From: an uncultured Roseobacter sp.
GTDB lineage: Bacteria; Pseudomonadota; Alphaproteobacteria; Rhodobacterales; Rhodobacteraceae
DNA length: 64,000 bases
Assembly: GCF_947495025.1 (NCBI RefSeq)
Contig: NZ_CANLXG010000002.1
Span: 248,001 to 312,000 of the forward strand
Direction of reading: 5' to 3'
This document shows positions 36,421 to 44,750 of this stretch, in pieces (the stretch's first letter is position 1; each line of letters begins with the position of its first letter). Made by a program: the position numbers and the translations under genes. Below the pieces are notes generated by a model. The model was not told the DNA's origin and did no database searches. It saw nothing but the letters and a program-made list of their open reading frames with translations.

Positions 36421-37413
36421 ATGCGCGCAATAACCTACGACCGTTTTGGCCCGGCAGCTGACGTTCTGACCCTCGCGGAACAGGACAGTACCGCGCCCGG
36501 TCAGGGCGAGGTCGCTGTTTCGCTCGTTTACTCAGCTGTAAACCCGTCAGACGTCAAAGCACGCAGCGGAGCGCGGCCCGGTGTGACCCATCCGCCTTTT
36601 CCGACGATCATCCCCCACAGCGACGGCGCAGGGGTCATCACCAAAGCGGGACCGGGCGTAGATCCCGCGCGCATCGGTCAGCGCGTCTGGATCTGGAACG
36701 GGCAATGGCAACGGCCGTTCGGCACTGCGGCAGAAACCATAACACTTCCGGAGGCGCAGGCCGTGCCGATGCCCGATGCCATGAGCGATGAACAGGGTGC
36801 CGTTATGGGCATTCCCGGCCTGACCGCGGCGCAGGTGGTTTTCGGTGGTGGTGACGTCGCCGGCAAGACGCTGCTGGTACAGGGTGGTGCCGGCACTGTT
36901 GGCTATCTTGCTGTACAGCTGGCCAAACGGGGCGGTGCACATGTGATTGCTACTGCGCGTGGCGCCGGCATCGGGCGTTGCCGCGACGCGGGAGCGGATG
37001 CAGTGATCGATTACGCCGCTCGCGACTGTGCCGCTCAGATCCTGCAGGCAAACGCGGGGCGCGAAGTGGACCGGATCATCGAAGTTGAATTCGGCGCAAA
37101 TATCGGCGTAACAGCCGAAGTCATCGCCCCATGTGGAACGGTTGCTGTTTATGGGTCGGCCCTGAACATGACGCCGGAAATCCCGTTCGGATCCTTGCTG
37201 TTCAAGGCGGTCAGTATTGATATCAGCCTCATCTACATTCTGCCCGATCCACAGCGACACGCCTGTATTGACAGGCTGCATGATGCGGTCACCGCCGGCG
37301 CGCTGCACTGCCCGGTCGCAGAAAAGGTTCCTCTGGCAGAAACTGCCCGGGCGCATGAACTGGTTGAAAGAGGCAGTCGCACGGGGGCCGTCCTGATCGA
37401 CGTCCGGGCCTGA
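36421..37413 (+). CDS. NADPH:quinone oxidoreductase-type MDR dehydrogenase
   Basis: 330 residues of the zinc-free quinone-reductase branch of medium-chain dehydrogenases. The GroES-like domain has VYSAVNPSDVKARSGARPG and FPTIIPHSDGAGV; the Rossmann part has LLVQGGAGTVGYLAVQLAKRGGAHVIATARG. No structural zinc cysteines are present. It reduces quinones or enones using NADPH. AGGAACC lies upstream of the ATG. A tRNA gene follows. Confidence 0.9.
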   Translation: MRAITYDRFGPAADVLTLAEQDSTAPGQGEVAVSLVYSAVNPSDVKARSGARPGVTHPPFPTIIPHSDGAGVITKAGPGVDPARIGQRVWIWNGQWQRPFGTAAETITLPEAQAVPMPDAMSDEQGAVMGIPGLTAAQVVFGGGDVAGKTLLVQGGAGTVGYLAVQLAKRGGAHVIATARGAGIGRCRDAGADAVIDYAARDCAAQILQANAGREVDRIIEVEFGANIGVTAEVIAPCGTVAVYGSALNMTPEIPFGSLLFKAVSIDISLIYILPDPQRHACIDRLHDAVTAGALHCPVAEKVPLAETARAHELVERGSRTGAVLIDVRA

Positions 37414-37526
37414 GGCCATCAATCGGACGGTTCGGCCATCGTCCCGACCGGCACTCAGGTTAATGCGTTTTTCTGGAAAACGGGTCTTGCGCGTCGCGCG
37501 TCATGGGCTTAATTACCGCACCACGT

Positions 37527-37601
37527 TGGGATGTAGCCAAGTGGTAAGGCAACTGTTTTTGGTACAGTGTACCGTAGGTTCGAATCCTACCATCCCAGCC
37601 A
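37527..37601 (+). tRNA. tRNA-Gln (anticodon TTG)
   Basis: The acceptor arms TGGGATG and CATCCCA pair. The D arm is GCC with GGC, and the anticodon stem ACTGT/ACAGT encloses the loop TTTTGGT with anticodon TTG. The T arm is GTAGG-TTCGAAT-CCTAC. The discriminator is G and CCA is encoded (37599-37601). Positions are read directly. Confidence 0.95.
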
Positions 37602-38096
37602 CTCACACCTGATGTGACATCCGCTGAAACCCAGGACTTTCTCGGGTAACAACGCATGCCTTCCGGGATTGCACATCGTATCTGAACCGGACGGGCCTCC
37701 TGGCAATGGTCAGAGGCGGGCAAGGCGATGGCCAATTGCTTCGGATACAGGAGCCTATTGGTCTGGACGGAAGGTCCCCTACCCCCGCAACCTGCAAAAA
37801 ACTCTCATCGTCAGAGCGGATCGCGCAGGCCCGGTACAGGTGCATCGTATCTGATCTCCCTGCACCCGGGCGAACACCAGGGGTGTGGTTCGACGCACTT
37901 AATCGGCCAACAGATGGCACCTGTTTCGGCTTTCTGCACGGCAGGTATTTTTGCTCTTCAGACTGCCGCCGGGTCTGAGGACGCAGGCCATACACTGACT
38001 GTTTTCTCCAAACGTCGTAACTGCGACATCTGCAGCCGGTTTGCGAAAACGAACCCGTTACCTTAATTCAGGAGGGCAGGCACAGGCAGCCTGTTG
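37602..38096. other. Gene-poor stretch downstream of tRNA-Gln
   Basis: About 495 bases without a convincing gene. The open frames here are short or antisense and their translations carry no recognisable family motif. No T-run hairpin or second copy of the tRNA 3' end was noticed in the parts read. It may be a scar at a tRNA insertion site, but no integrase is present. Confidence 0.4.
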
Positions 38097-39056
38097 TCAG
38101 AGGTCCAGCACAATCCTGTCACCGACTGCGCGGGAAACGCAAAGGCAGATCACCTGACCGCTTTCGCGCTGGCCTCTTGACAGGAAACTGTCCCGGTGTT
38201 CCGGAGTACCGCTCAACACGTCTGTAACACAGGTTCCACAGACGCCCTGCTCGCAGGAAAATGCTGTGTCGATCCCGTTTTCCTCCAGCACTTCCAGAAT
38301 GGTCTGATCCCGCCCGACCTCCAGGGTCAGGTTTCTTCGGGCAAGAGTTACGGAGAAAGGATGCGCCGGAGCACCGGCCAGTGCGGTTTTGGCAGCGAAC
38401 CGTTCCAGATGGATACTGTCTTCCGGCCAGGCGCCCTGTGCCGCCTCTCTGGCGCGGTCCATAAACGGGCCAGGACCGCAGATGTAGACCCGTGCCGCGT
38501 CCACCCGGTACCCCAGAACACCATCAAGAACCTCGCCCGTCCGGGCAGGGTCCAGCCCTTCGTGAAAGGAGACCCTGTCGCCAAAGTCGCCGTGCGTCAG
38601 GCGCCTGCGGAAAGCGGTGTGCCCGGGCGCGCGGGAGAAATAGTGCATCTCAAACGAACTGCCAAGAGCATGCAGCCTGTCTGCCATCGCGATGATCGGC
38701 GTGATCCCGATGCCCGCAGCCAGCAGAACGCTGTGAGGGGCATCTTCGACAAGCGGAAAATTGTTGCGGGGAGCACCGATTTCCAACCGGTCGCCTTCTT
38801 CCACGACCTTATGCATCAGGTCTGAGCCGCCGCGCGACGGATACACCTGCCTGACGGCAATCATCAGATGTCGGCGATCTGCCGGATCACCACAGAGAGA
38901 ATACTGTCGGATGATCCCCTCTCCACAATGCACGTCGATGTGAGATCCGGGAGTATATCGGGGAAAATTAAGACGGCTCCTCCTCGCCAGCACGAAGGAC
39001 CGGACACCCTCGGCCTCCCGGGTGATCTTCCGGACCTCGACATTAATCAGAACCAT
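38097..39056 (-). CDS. PDR/VanB-type oxidoreductase (FMN reductase with C-terminal 2Fe-2S domain)
   Basis: 319 residues. The FMN-binding domain has RQYSLCGDP (about 68-76), the NAD-binding domain has LLAAGIGITPIIAMADRL and CGPGPFMDRAREAA, and the C-terminal plant-type ferredoxin has CEQGVCGTCVTD with a later Cys near the end (C-x4-C-x2-C ... C). It passes electrons from NADH through FMN to the 2Fe-2S cluster and on to an oxygenase. It is the last gene of a five-gene operon whose membrane di-iron protein is the plausible electron acceptor. Confidence 0.92.
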   Translation of the reverse strand: MVLINVEVRKITREAEGVRSFVLARRSRLNFPRYTPGSHIDVHCGEGIIRQYSLCGDPADRRHLMIAVRQVYPSRGGSDLMHKVVEEGDRLEIGAPRNNFPLVEDAPHSVLLAAGIGITPIIAMADRLHALGSSFEMHYFSRAPGHTAFRRRLTHGDFGDRVSFHEGLDPARTGEVLDGVLGYRVDAARVYICGPGPFMDRAREAAQGAWPEDSIHLERFAAKTALAGAPAHPFSVTLARRNLTLEVGRDQTILEVLEENGIDTAFSCEQGVCGTCVTDVLSGTPEHRDSFLSRGQRESGQVICLCVSRAVGDRIVLDL

Positions 39057-39062
39057 GGCAGG

Positions 39063-39902
39063 TCACCTGTGGACTGGTTGAAATTTGTCGAGCCCTTCCC
39101 TGAGCTTGTCCAGCTCGTGCCCCGACATGAATATCGTCGTCTCAGCATCCGGAAAAGAACCGTCCATCACCGCTGCGCGGTACCCCTGCAGCGCTTTTGC
39201 CCGCTCGGCGCGGAGTTGCCGGCGAATTTTGCCCACATCGCCAAAGGCCCGGGCGTGACGGGGTGGTGCCGGCGTGTCGCCGCTGAGATCGGACATATAG
39301 GACAGAATGATGTCGCCGGATGATCCGGCGCCAATCGTCACTGTGACCAGTCTTGAATACCTGCCGATCTCGGCCAATGCGTCCCCGGCCACGCATTCCA
39401 CCTCGACCGAATAGGCGCCTGCATCCTCAAGCCGGCGGAAACGGCAAAGCAGATCGAGCGCCTCGTCCGCCGTTTTGCCCACTGTACGAAGACCACCAAC
39501 CTGCGTGGAGCGCGCCGGGAACAGGCCTGCATGGCCCTGCACGCTGATGCCCTCGCGGGCAATACGCTCGATATGGCTGAGCGATCTGGGCGTATAGACC
39601 GCATCCGCCCCCTTTACCATCGCGTCAATCGCGCCGCCCAGCGCCTGATCCTCGGTCACATGCTCTCTCGTTGCCTGAGCAGCAGTTATGAATATATGAG
39701 GTGCTGCCGCACGGATCTCTTCAACTGTCTCACACCCCACCGTCACAGTATCGATGCCCGCATCGGCAGCAGCGGCAGCTTCCCCGGCATCAAAGGCGGT
39801 CACTTGCGTCATGCGTCTGCCTGCCGCCTTGTTCCCGAGGATGCAGCCGATTGTCAGATGCCGCTGTGCGGGGTGCCCGCCGTATGTAAATATGTGTTTC
39901 AC
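39063..39902 (-). CDS. PanB-like (ketopantoate hydroxymethyltransferase-fold) protein lacking metal-binding aspartates
   Basis: 279 residues. The TIM-barrel resembles PanB: VQGHAGLFP (His124), GGLRTVGKTADEAL, YSVEVECVAG (Glu169) and TIGAGSSGD are kept. The two Mg-binding aspartates of PanB fall at VGDS and LADLPF; here they are VGCET (Cys57) and FITAAQ, so both are lost, and the substrate Lys is also gone. Pantothenate synthesis is therefore unlikely. The gene starts with GTG in a GTGA overlap with the upstream hydroxylase stop. It probably acts in the same pathway as its neighbours; the reaction is unknown. Confidence 0.75.
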   Translation of the reverse strand: MKHIFTYGGHPAQRHLTIGCILGNKAAGRRMTQVTAFDAGEAAAAADAGIDTVTVGCETVEEIRAAAPHIFITAAQATREHVTEDQALGGAIDAMVKGADAVYTPRSLSHIERIAREGISVQGHAGLFPARSTQVGGLRTVGKTADEALDLLCRFRRLEDAGAYSVEVECVAGDALAEIGRYSRLVTVTIGAGSSGDIILSYMSDLSGDTPAPPRHARAFGDVGKIRRQLRAERAKALQGYRAAVMDGSFPDAETTIFMSGHELDKLREGLDKFQPVHR

Positions 39903-40927
39903 GGATGTTTCTGTCTCGGTGCGAATATGAGTTTCTTGCGGGCGCGGATGCGTCTGGTGGCCGCTTCTGTTCCATCGTGAAAACTGCCGAACCAGCGATC
40001 CAGGGGCATTTCTTCTGAGCCATAGTTACACTCAAAGTACCTGTGATGCAGTTGGTGGTGGAATGATCCGGCTTTCATGTCCGCAGTGTTGCCGAACAGA
40101 ATTTTTTCGAAGCCTGAGTGGGAATAAAGCGCGCCGAGGCCCAGAGAGAACATGTGAAAAATCACATGGATCGGATGAGACGGCAGAACGAAGTGGATCA
40201 GGATGCCTGAGAAATAGAGAAACCCTTCAACAGGGTGCATGGCAAGGCCTGACCACGGACCCACGTTGACGTTTCGGTGGTGAAGCGAGTGCACATGCCT
40301 GAACAGCAGCGGCATATGAATCAGCCGGTGGATCCAGTAGAAATGGAACGACTGCCAGAAGCGGATCACGAAGAAGAACAGCACGAACCATACGGGTGAC
40401 TGGCCAATGCCGGTGAGCGTTGGCACCCAGCCATTTGCTGCCGCATGAAAATACAGGATGGTCCAGAGCGTCCAGAGCACCACGGACGACCCGAGGCTCC
40501 AGAAAATATTGTCCCACACCTGATTTCCAAAAGTGAAGCGGCTGGATTTCTCCATCGGGCGAATGTCGAACTTGAGCCGCGTCTCCTGGGCCGCAAAAAC
40601 ATAGAGATAGAGGTGAAGTGCTCCGCCAAGCAAAACTGACCAGCCAAAGTTGATTGCCGCCACTTGCAGCATCCAGCCAGCGTCAGTTTTCTGCATGGTG
40701 GGCGCTGCCGGGAGAAGGAACGCGACCGTGATCAAAGCGAGCAGGACGTGGCTTACCGGCGGGGCCATTTTGAACCAGGTGCCGATCACCCAGGCAATGG
40801 CCGCCCTGGGTTTTGGCGGCAGATCGAAAAGCGGCGACACAGAGATCGGCAATGAAGGATGAAAATTCCACGCCTGCGACGGACCCGGGGGAACTCTGAC
40901 AGTTCGGTTTGTGTTCGTCTTTGCCAT
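39899..40927 (-). CDS. Fatty-acid hydroxylase/sterol desaturase-superfamily membrane protein
   Basis: 342 residues. About four membrane segments surround the eight-histidine di-iron signature: HRLIH, HSLHH, and HHQLHHRYFECNYG with HPVEG in between. The superfamily hydroxylates or desaturates hydrophobic substrates at the membrane. A long N-terminal polar extension (about 1-45) precedes the first helix. It is the middle gene of the operon and would need an electron donor, for which the PDR-type reductase two genes downstream is a natural candidate (inference). Confidence 0.88.
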   Translation of the reverse strand: MAKTNTNRTVRVPPGPSQAWNFHPSLPISVSPLFDLPPKPRAAIAWVIGTWFKMAPPVSHVLLALITVAFLLPAAPTMQKTDAGWMLQVAAINFGWSVLLGGALHLYLYVFAAQETRLKFDIRPMEKSSRFTFGNQVWDNIFWSLGSSVVLWTLWTILYFHAAANGWVPTLTGIGQSPVWFVLFFFVIRFWQSFHFYWIHRLIHMPLLFRHVHSLHHRNVNVGPWSGLAMHPVEGFLYFSGILIHFVLPSHPIHVIFHMFSLGLGALYSHSGFEKILFGNTADMKAGSFHHQLHHRYFECNYGSEEMPLDRWFGSFHDGTEAATRRIRARKKLIFAPRQKHP

Positions 40928-40956
40928 CGTGAGCCTCGTTCTCTTCGCTGTTCAGA

Positions 40957-41304
40957 TCAGACAGACACGATGACGTAGTATTTCCGGATGTATTTCCCGA
41001 CATGCCAGACAGGTTGCAGGCCGTTGTCCATTATAAAGGCATCACCGGCCTTCACCGTGTGCGATGCGCCATCCGCCGTCTCGATCCGGGCGTCCCCTTC
41101 GAGGATCTGGCAGAATTCGATCTGATTGTTCATGGGCCCTCTGAACACACCTGCAGTGCTGTCCCACATGCCGGATTTAACCGTGCCGTCTGCCCCCGTG
41201 AAATAGTTCCACACGTTCTGCTCCGGAGTGCCTTCGACGATGTCCTCCGCAAATTCCTTTTTGAACGGCTCGATATCCTGTTCGGCAAATTTCACGAATT
41301 GCAT
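40957..41304 (-). CDS. Small cupin (DUF861-like)
   Basis: 115 residues, one cupin domain: GMWDSTAGVFRGPMNNQIEFCQILEGDARIETADG, AGDAFIMDNGLQPVWHV. It matches the cupin_3/DUF861 group, which includes ureidoglycine aminohydrolase-like and putative sugar or amine-binding proteins. The canonical HxH is not obvious, so metal binding is uncertain. Its start overlaps the FAD enzyme stop by one base (TGATG). Confidence 0.8.
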   Translation of the reverse strand: MQFVKFAEQDIEPFKKEFAEDIVEGTPEQNVWNYFTGADGTVKSGMWDSTAGVFRGPMNNQIEFCQILEGDARIETADGASHTVKAGDAFIMDNGLQPVWHVGKYIRKYYVIVSV

Positions 41305-42620
41305 CAGCTGTCTTCCTTCGATGTCGATGGCATAAGGCGGTCCCAGGCTACACTTGCGCGATCCTTCATGGACATGGAGGGGGCCATCAGTGGCACAAGC
41401 CGGCGCGAGAGTGCATGGAACGGAATCGGCGAAATTTCCGAGACAGGGAACGGCAGATCGTCATTGTGTCCGCCAAGCACCTTACGGGCCAGGCTGCGCC
41501 CCATAACCGATGTCATCGCGATCCCCCGACCACTGAAACCGACACCGGCCAGCACGCCGGGCGCAGGCGCGTGCATACGCGGCATCATGTCCTGTGTTAC
41601 GCCTATGCGACCAGCCCAGGTGCATTCTATGTCTATGTCTTTGAGTGCCGGGAAAACTGTATGCATACCACTCAGCAACCGGCCCACGCCGCCCAGCGTT
41701 CGCGCACTGTCGTTGCTTCCGACACAGCCAAATATCAGGCGATTACCCGCGTCATAGCGTGCGTAAAAAATTGCCAGCCGGGTGTCAGAGATGGTTCTGC
41801 GCCCTGGCAGCACCTGTGCCTGCTGATCCGGCGAGAGCGGCGCCGTCGCCAGGGAAATCGAGTACATCGGCAGCATGGTCTGACGCAGCCCCGGCCACAG
41901 ATCATCCGTATACGCATTGGTGGTCAGGATCACAGTGTCGGCAGTAATGCTGCCATGGGAAGTGGTGATGCACCATTTCTGCCCCTTGCGATCGGCTTTC
42001 CCGGCCGGTGTCTGCTCATACAGCCGGGCACCGGCCTTCTGCGCGGCCCAGGCAAAACCACGCGTCAGCGCGAGTGGCTGAACAAACCCGCCCTTTTCGT
42101 GATGGAGCGAAAAATTATAGGCATCCGAACCCACAGAAGCATGTGTCTGGGAGGTCGTCTGCACCGAAATTCTCGCGCCGACGTCCAGCCAGGAAGCATA
42201 TAGCTCTTTCAGTCCATCTGCGGCCTTGCACGTATGCGCGGCCTGTATCCAGCCGTTCTGTTCGGCCCCGCAGTCAATTTCATAACGCCGGATGTCGTCG
42301 AAAAGATCATCTGCACAGGAAAGTGTCGTGCTGATCAGCCTCTCTGCCTGTTGACTGCCAAATTTTTTGTGCAGCTGAGCCGGCGTCGCCCGCCAGATCG
42401 GGTTGCACTGCCCTCCGCTGCGCCCTGAGGAGCCGAAACCGATCTTTTCGGCATCCAGCACCGCGGTATCGACACCAGCTTCGGCCAGCGAGATTGCGGT
42501 GCGCAGACCGGTGAGGCCCGCGCCAATGATAACAACATCCGATTTATGGTTCCCGCCGAGCTTTTCGCAGGTCGGAGGTGGCGGCGCAGTTCGGTTCCAG
42601 TGAATGTCTTCCGGTATCAA
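41304..42620 (-). CDS. FAD-dependent oxidoreductase, gamma-glutamylputrescine-oxidase-like
   Basis: 438 residues. DVVIIGAGLTGLRTAISLA is the FAD fold, GFGSSGRSGGQCNP follows, and GVGFSGRGIAMTSVMGRSLAR closes the DAO domain. The layout is that of PuuB/OrdL-type amine oxidases, which act on a secondary amine or gamma-glutamylated amine. The start is a TTG (42618-42620) with AGGA seven bases upstream. It is the first gene of the operon ending with the PDR reductase. Confidence 0.85.
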   Translation of the reverse strand: MIPEDIHWNRTAPPPPTCEKLGGNHKSDVVIIGAGLTGLRTAISLAEAGVDTAVLDAEKIGFGSSGRSGGQCNPIWRATPAQLHKKFGSQQAERLISTTLSCADDLFDDIRRYEIDCGAEQNGWIQAAHTCKAADGLKELYASWLDVGARISVQTTSQTHASVGSDAYNFSLHHEKGGFVQPLALTRGFAWAAQKAGARLYEQTPAGKADRKGQKWCITTSHGSITADTVILTTNAYTDDLWPGLRQTMLPMYSISLATAPLSPDQQAQVLPGRRTISDTRLAIFYARYDAGNRLIFGCVGSNDSARTLGGVGRLLSGMHTVFPALKDIDIECTWAGRIGVTQDMMPRMHAPAPGVLAGVGFSGRGIAMTSVMGRSLARKVLGGHNDDLPFPVSEISPIPFHALSRRLVPLMAPSMSMKDRASVAWDRLMPSTSKEDS

Positions 42621-42687
42621 TTGCAGGTCCTAGCAAAGAGATTCAACACGCATGCTTGCGCACCAACATTTGTAATGCAAAAATTCA

Positions 42688-42698
42688 GTTTCGCAATA
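42688..42698. promoter_or_regulatory. Element GTTTCGCAATA shared with the tauA promoter
   Basis: The 11-mer GTTTCGCAATA at 42688-42698 recurs exactly at 45780-45790. In the direction of transcription it reads TATTGCGAAAC and lies 68 bases upstream of the FAD enzyme start, and 25 bases upstream of the tauA start. The neighbouring IclR regulator is a candidate binder; a shared -10 element is an alternative. Confidence 0.4.
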
Positions 42699-42739
42699 CA
42701 CAACTTTGCATCAGGCGCCTGTGGCCGTCTCCCGGCGGC

Positions 42740-43510
42740 CTAGTCCCCTGTCAAAAGGCCAAATCTAGCCGATATCTCCTTTGTCCTGGCAAGCAGACTC
42801 GGAACACAGGCCAAAAGCTGGTCCAAAGAGGCAATCCGCAGCGGGATCCACAGACTGATTGCGGCCAGAACACGCCCGTCATGGTCAAAGATCGGTGCTG
42901 CAATGCCTACCACCTGATAGAACTCCTCGCGGTCCGACACCGCATATCCTTTGCTGCGGATACCCGGCAGACCTGCCTCAATATCGCGGCGGGTTGTCAG
43001 CGTGGTCTCGGTGAACTTGTCAAGGTCGGCGACTTTAAAGTAGGCGTCGCGTTCCTCCGCGGTCATATGTGCCAGGAACACTTTTCCAACCGCCGTATTG
43101 TGCAGTTCCGACTGCCCCCCTGCCTTTACAGCGAGCCGGTAAGGATGAGGAATATTGGTACGAATGAATGTTGCGGTGTGTTCGATGCGAACCCCAAGGG
43201 CGACATTCATGCCCGTCTCTGTCATCAGATCGCGCAGGTCCTGATCGTCCACGAGGCTCAGGTCCATCTTTTCCCACGCCGCGCGCGCCCAGCTGATCAG
43301 CAATGGCCCGGTGGTATAGGTCTTGTCCCTTTCGTCAAACTCGACCAGCCCCTGCCCCATGAGGATCGCAAGGATGCGGTGGGTCGAGCTTTTGTTGAAG
43401 CCCGTCTCCTGCGCAATCTCGGTCTGCGACAGCCGGCCCCTGTGCTGGGCCAGCAGGTTTATCACAGCAACACTTTTCTGAATGATCGAGCTTTGTACTT
43501 CACGCGACAT
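42740..43510 (-). CDS. IclR-family transcriptional regulator
   Basis: 256 residues. The winged helix-turn-helix (about 8-70) has AVINLLAQHRGRLSQTEIAQETGFNKSSTHRILAIL, followed by the IclR effector domain (about 85-250) with HNTAVGKVFLAHM and GYAVSDREEFYQVVGIAAPIFD. It ends 120 bases before the FAD enzyme gene on the same strand and faces the tauA promoter across the dhaK remnant. A 6-3-6 inverted repeat (GGTTGC, GCAACC; 43556-43570) lies 45 bases upstream of its start and may be autoregulatory. Confidence 0.9.
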   Translation of the reverse strand: MSREVQSSIIQKSVAVINLLAQHRGRLSQTEIAQETGFNKSSTHRILAILMGQGLVEFDERDKTYTTGPLLISWARAAWEKMDLSLVDDQDLRDLMTETGMNVALGVRIEHTATFIRTNIPHPYRLAVKAGGQSELHNTAVGKVFLAHMTAEERDAYFKVADLDKFTETTLTTRRDIEAGLPGIRSKGYAVSDREEFYQVVGIAAPIFDHDGRVLAAISLWIPLRIASLDQLLACVPSLLARTKEISARFGLLTGD

Positions 43511-43699
43511 GTCTGTGATCCCCCTCGGCTCCGGGCCTTATCTGGCAGACTTTCCGGTTGCGCGGCAACCACAATGTTGCCCCATCTCCAGTACTCATAA
43601 GGGTCGCATCACAAAGTGTATGTTTCTCAATATGGCTTATTGATATTGCCGCGAAGCCTGGCAGGAACAGATGAATTCAGAGGCCGGTCAGTAATCCGG

Positions 43700-44125
43700 A
43701 GAGCTGTGTGCACCGGGGGACCGGATGGCACACAGGCCGCACACCCGGATATCTTGCAGATGGGCGGCGTCACGGCGCGCATGATGCATCGTCCGGCACT
43801 GGGTGCAGGCAAGGTTGGTGTTGTTCCCGGTGGCGGTGCTGGCCGCATTCCCGTCTTTGCAGGCCAGGTAGGTGACGGCCTGCCGGACGTGGTTAGCAAC
43901 CTGATCGAAGCGCTGTCAGGCAAGGACGGCCCGGTTGAGATGCCGGCGACCGCCCGGGCGGCATCCCCCGCGCCAGTTGAGGCGTTTCGTGGCAAACCCA
44001 ACACGGCGGGGCGTGCCCGGGTTTTAGTTGGAAAGTCGACTGGACCGGGAGATCCCGGCATCGTGGCAAGTGCCTCGCCGATAACAGCTACAGACCTGTC
44101 AGATGGATTTTGGAAGCCACAGTAA
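43700..44125 (+). pseudogene. Remnant of a dihydroxyacetone-kinase-type gene (dhaK/dhaL)
   Basis: The frame translates HPDILQMGG followed by KVGVVPGGGAGRIPVFAGQVGDGLPD, which matches the DhaK phosphate/substrate loop except that the catalytic His of GGGSGH is Arg. The DhaK domain then stops near 43900, and a DhaL-like tail (NTAGRARVLVGKSTGPGDPGI) follows directly. The middle of both domains is missing, so this is an internally deleted remnant. It begins at no clear start codon. Assigned by motif recognition only. Confidence 0.5.
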
Positions 44126-44199
44126 CCGTCACGCGATCGCAACCTGGCGGCCCGGCGTGAACATACTCTCCGGTGCGACATCCAAACAGTCAGAAAAAA

Positions 44200-44220
44200 G
44201 GCCGCGCACGAAGCGCGGCC
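44200..44220 (-). terminator. Rho-independent terminator downstream of the tauB remnant
   Basis: The hairpin arms GGCCGCGC (44200-44207) and GCGCGGCC (44213-44220) enclose ACGAA. On the minus strand the hairpin is followed by TTTTTTCTG, as expected for a terminator of the tauB/tauA direction. Confidence 0.8.
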
Positions 44221-44249
44221 AGTTATGATCTGAAACACGGTTACGTGTC

Positions 44250-44637
44250 TCAGGGAGAACCCGGGAGGGAAAGGCTCGGCCTCTGCTCTTCCGGGGAAAG
44301 TTCATGCGCCCGGTTCTGGACATCAGCATGTCGTGGACCAGAACAGAAGTTCTCTCGCACAGGCATCCACTCAAATGGTGCGCCCTGCTGGAACGCAATG
44401 ACGCGCTCGGTGTCCGGCCCGGTGACCCTGTGCCAGTTCGGGATCCGTTCCCTCGCAGTCGGCGCCAGAAAACCTGCCACGATGTTCAGACGTGGTCTTG
44501 CCGCATCCGGACGGCCCCGCAACGCTCGGCAGCTCGTCCGCCCTGAGATCCGGAGATTCATCCTGCAGCGCCTGAACATGATCTCCCTTCGGAAGATCAG
44601 AGTGAATGGATAGTGTATCTGTTTTCAGTCCGGTCAC
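44250..44637 (-). pseudogene. Frameshifted tauB-type ABC ATPase remnant
   Basis: One frame carries GHVQALQ and then the Walker A motif GPSGCGKTT (44491-44517). The next frame continues LNIVAGFLAPTA and VTGPDTERVIAFQQGAPFEWMPVREN. A single extra base at about 44490, directly after GKTT, breaks the gene, and the part beyond the Q-loop is missing. The residues match taurine/sulfonate-type ABC ATPases. No permease gene is adjacent, so the transporter is not functional from this locus. Confidence 0.7.
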
Positions 44638-44716
44638 TGTCTTTGGCTTTCCGAGTTCGTCTGATGACGCAGCGGATGGGTTACCCCACCTCTTTCATCG
44701 CTGTGAAGCACAGAAA

Positions 44717-44740
44717 AATGCGGCCCCTCGGGGCCGCATT
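44717..44740 (-). terminator. Rho-independent terminator directly after tauA
   Basis: Arms AATGCGGCCCC (44717-44727) and GGGGCCGCATT (44730-44740) pair perfectly. On the minus strand TTTCTG follows. It lies 11 bases after the tauA stop, so most transcripts end before the tauB remnant. Confidence 0.8.
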
Positions 44741-44750
44741 ACCCACCGGT

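Noticed and set aside
37603..37995. Possible 130-residue gene next to tRNA-Gln
   Set aside because: No family motif and no ribosome site; most likely non-coding.
39063..39902. Naming the PanB-like gene panB
   Set aside because: The metal-binding aspartates and the substrate Lys of PanB are absent, and the operon is not pantothenate-related.
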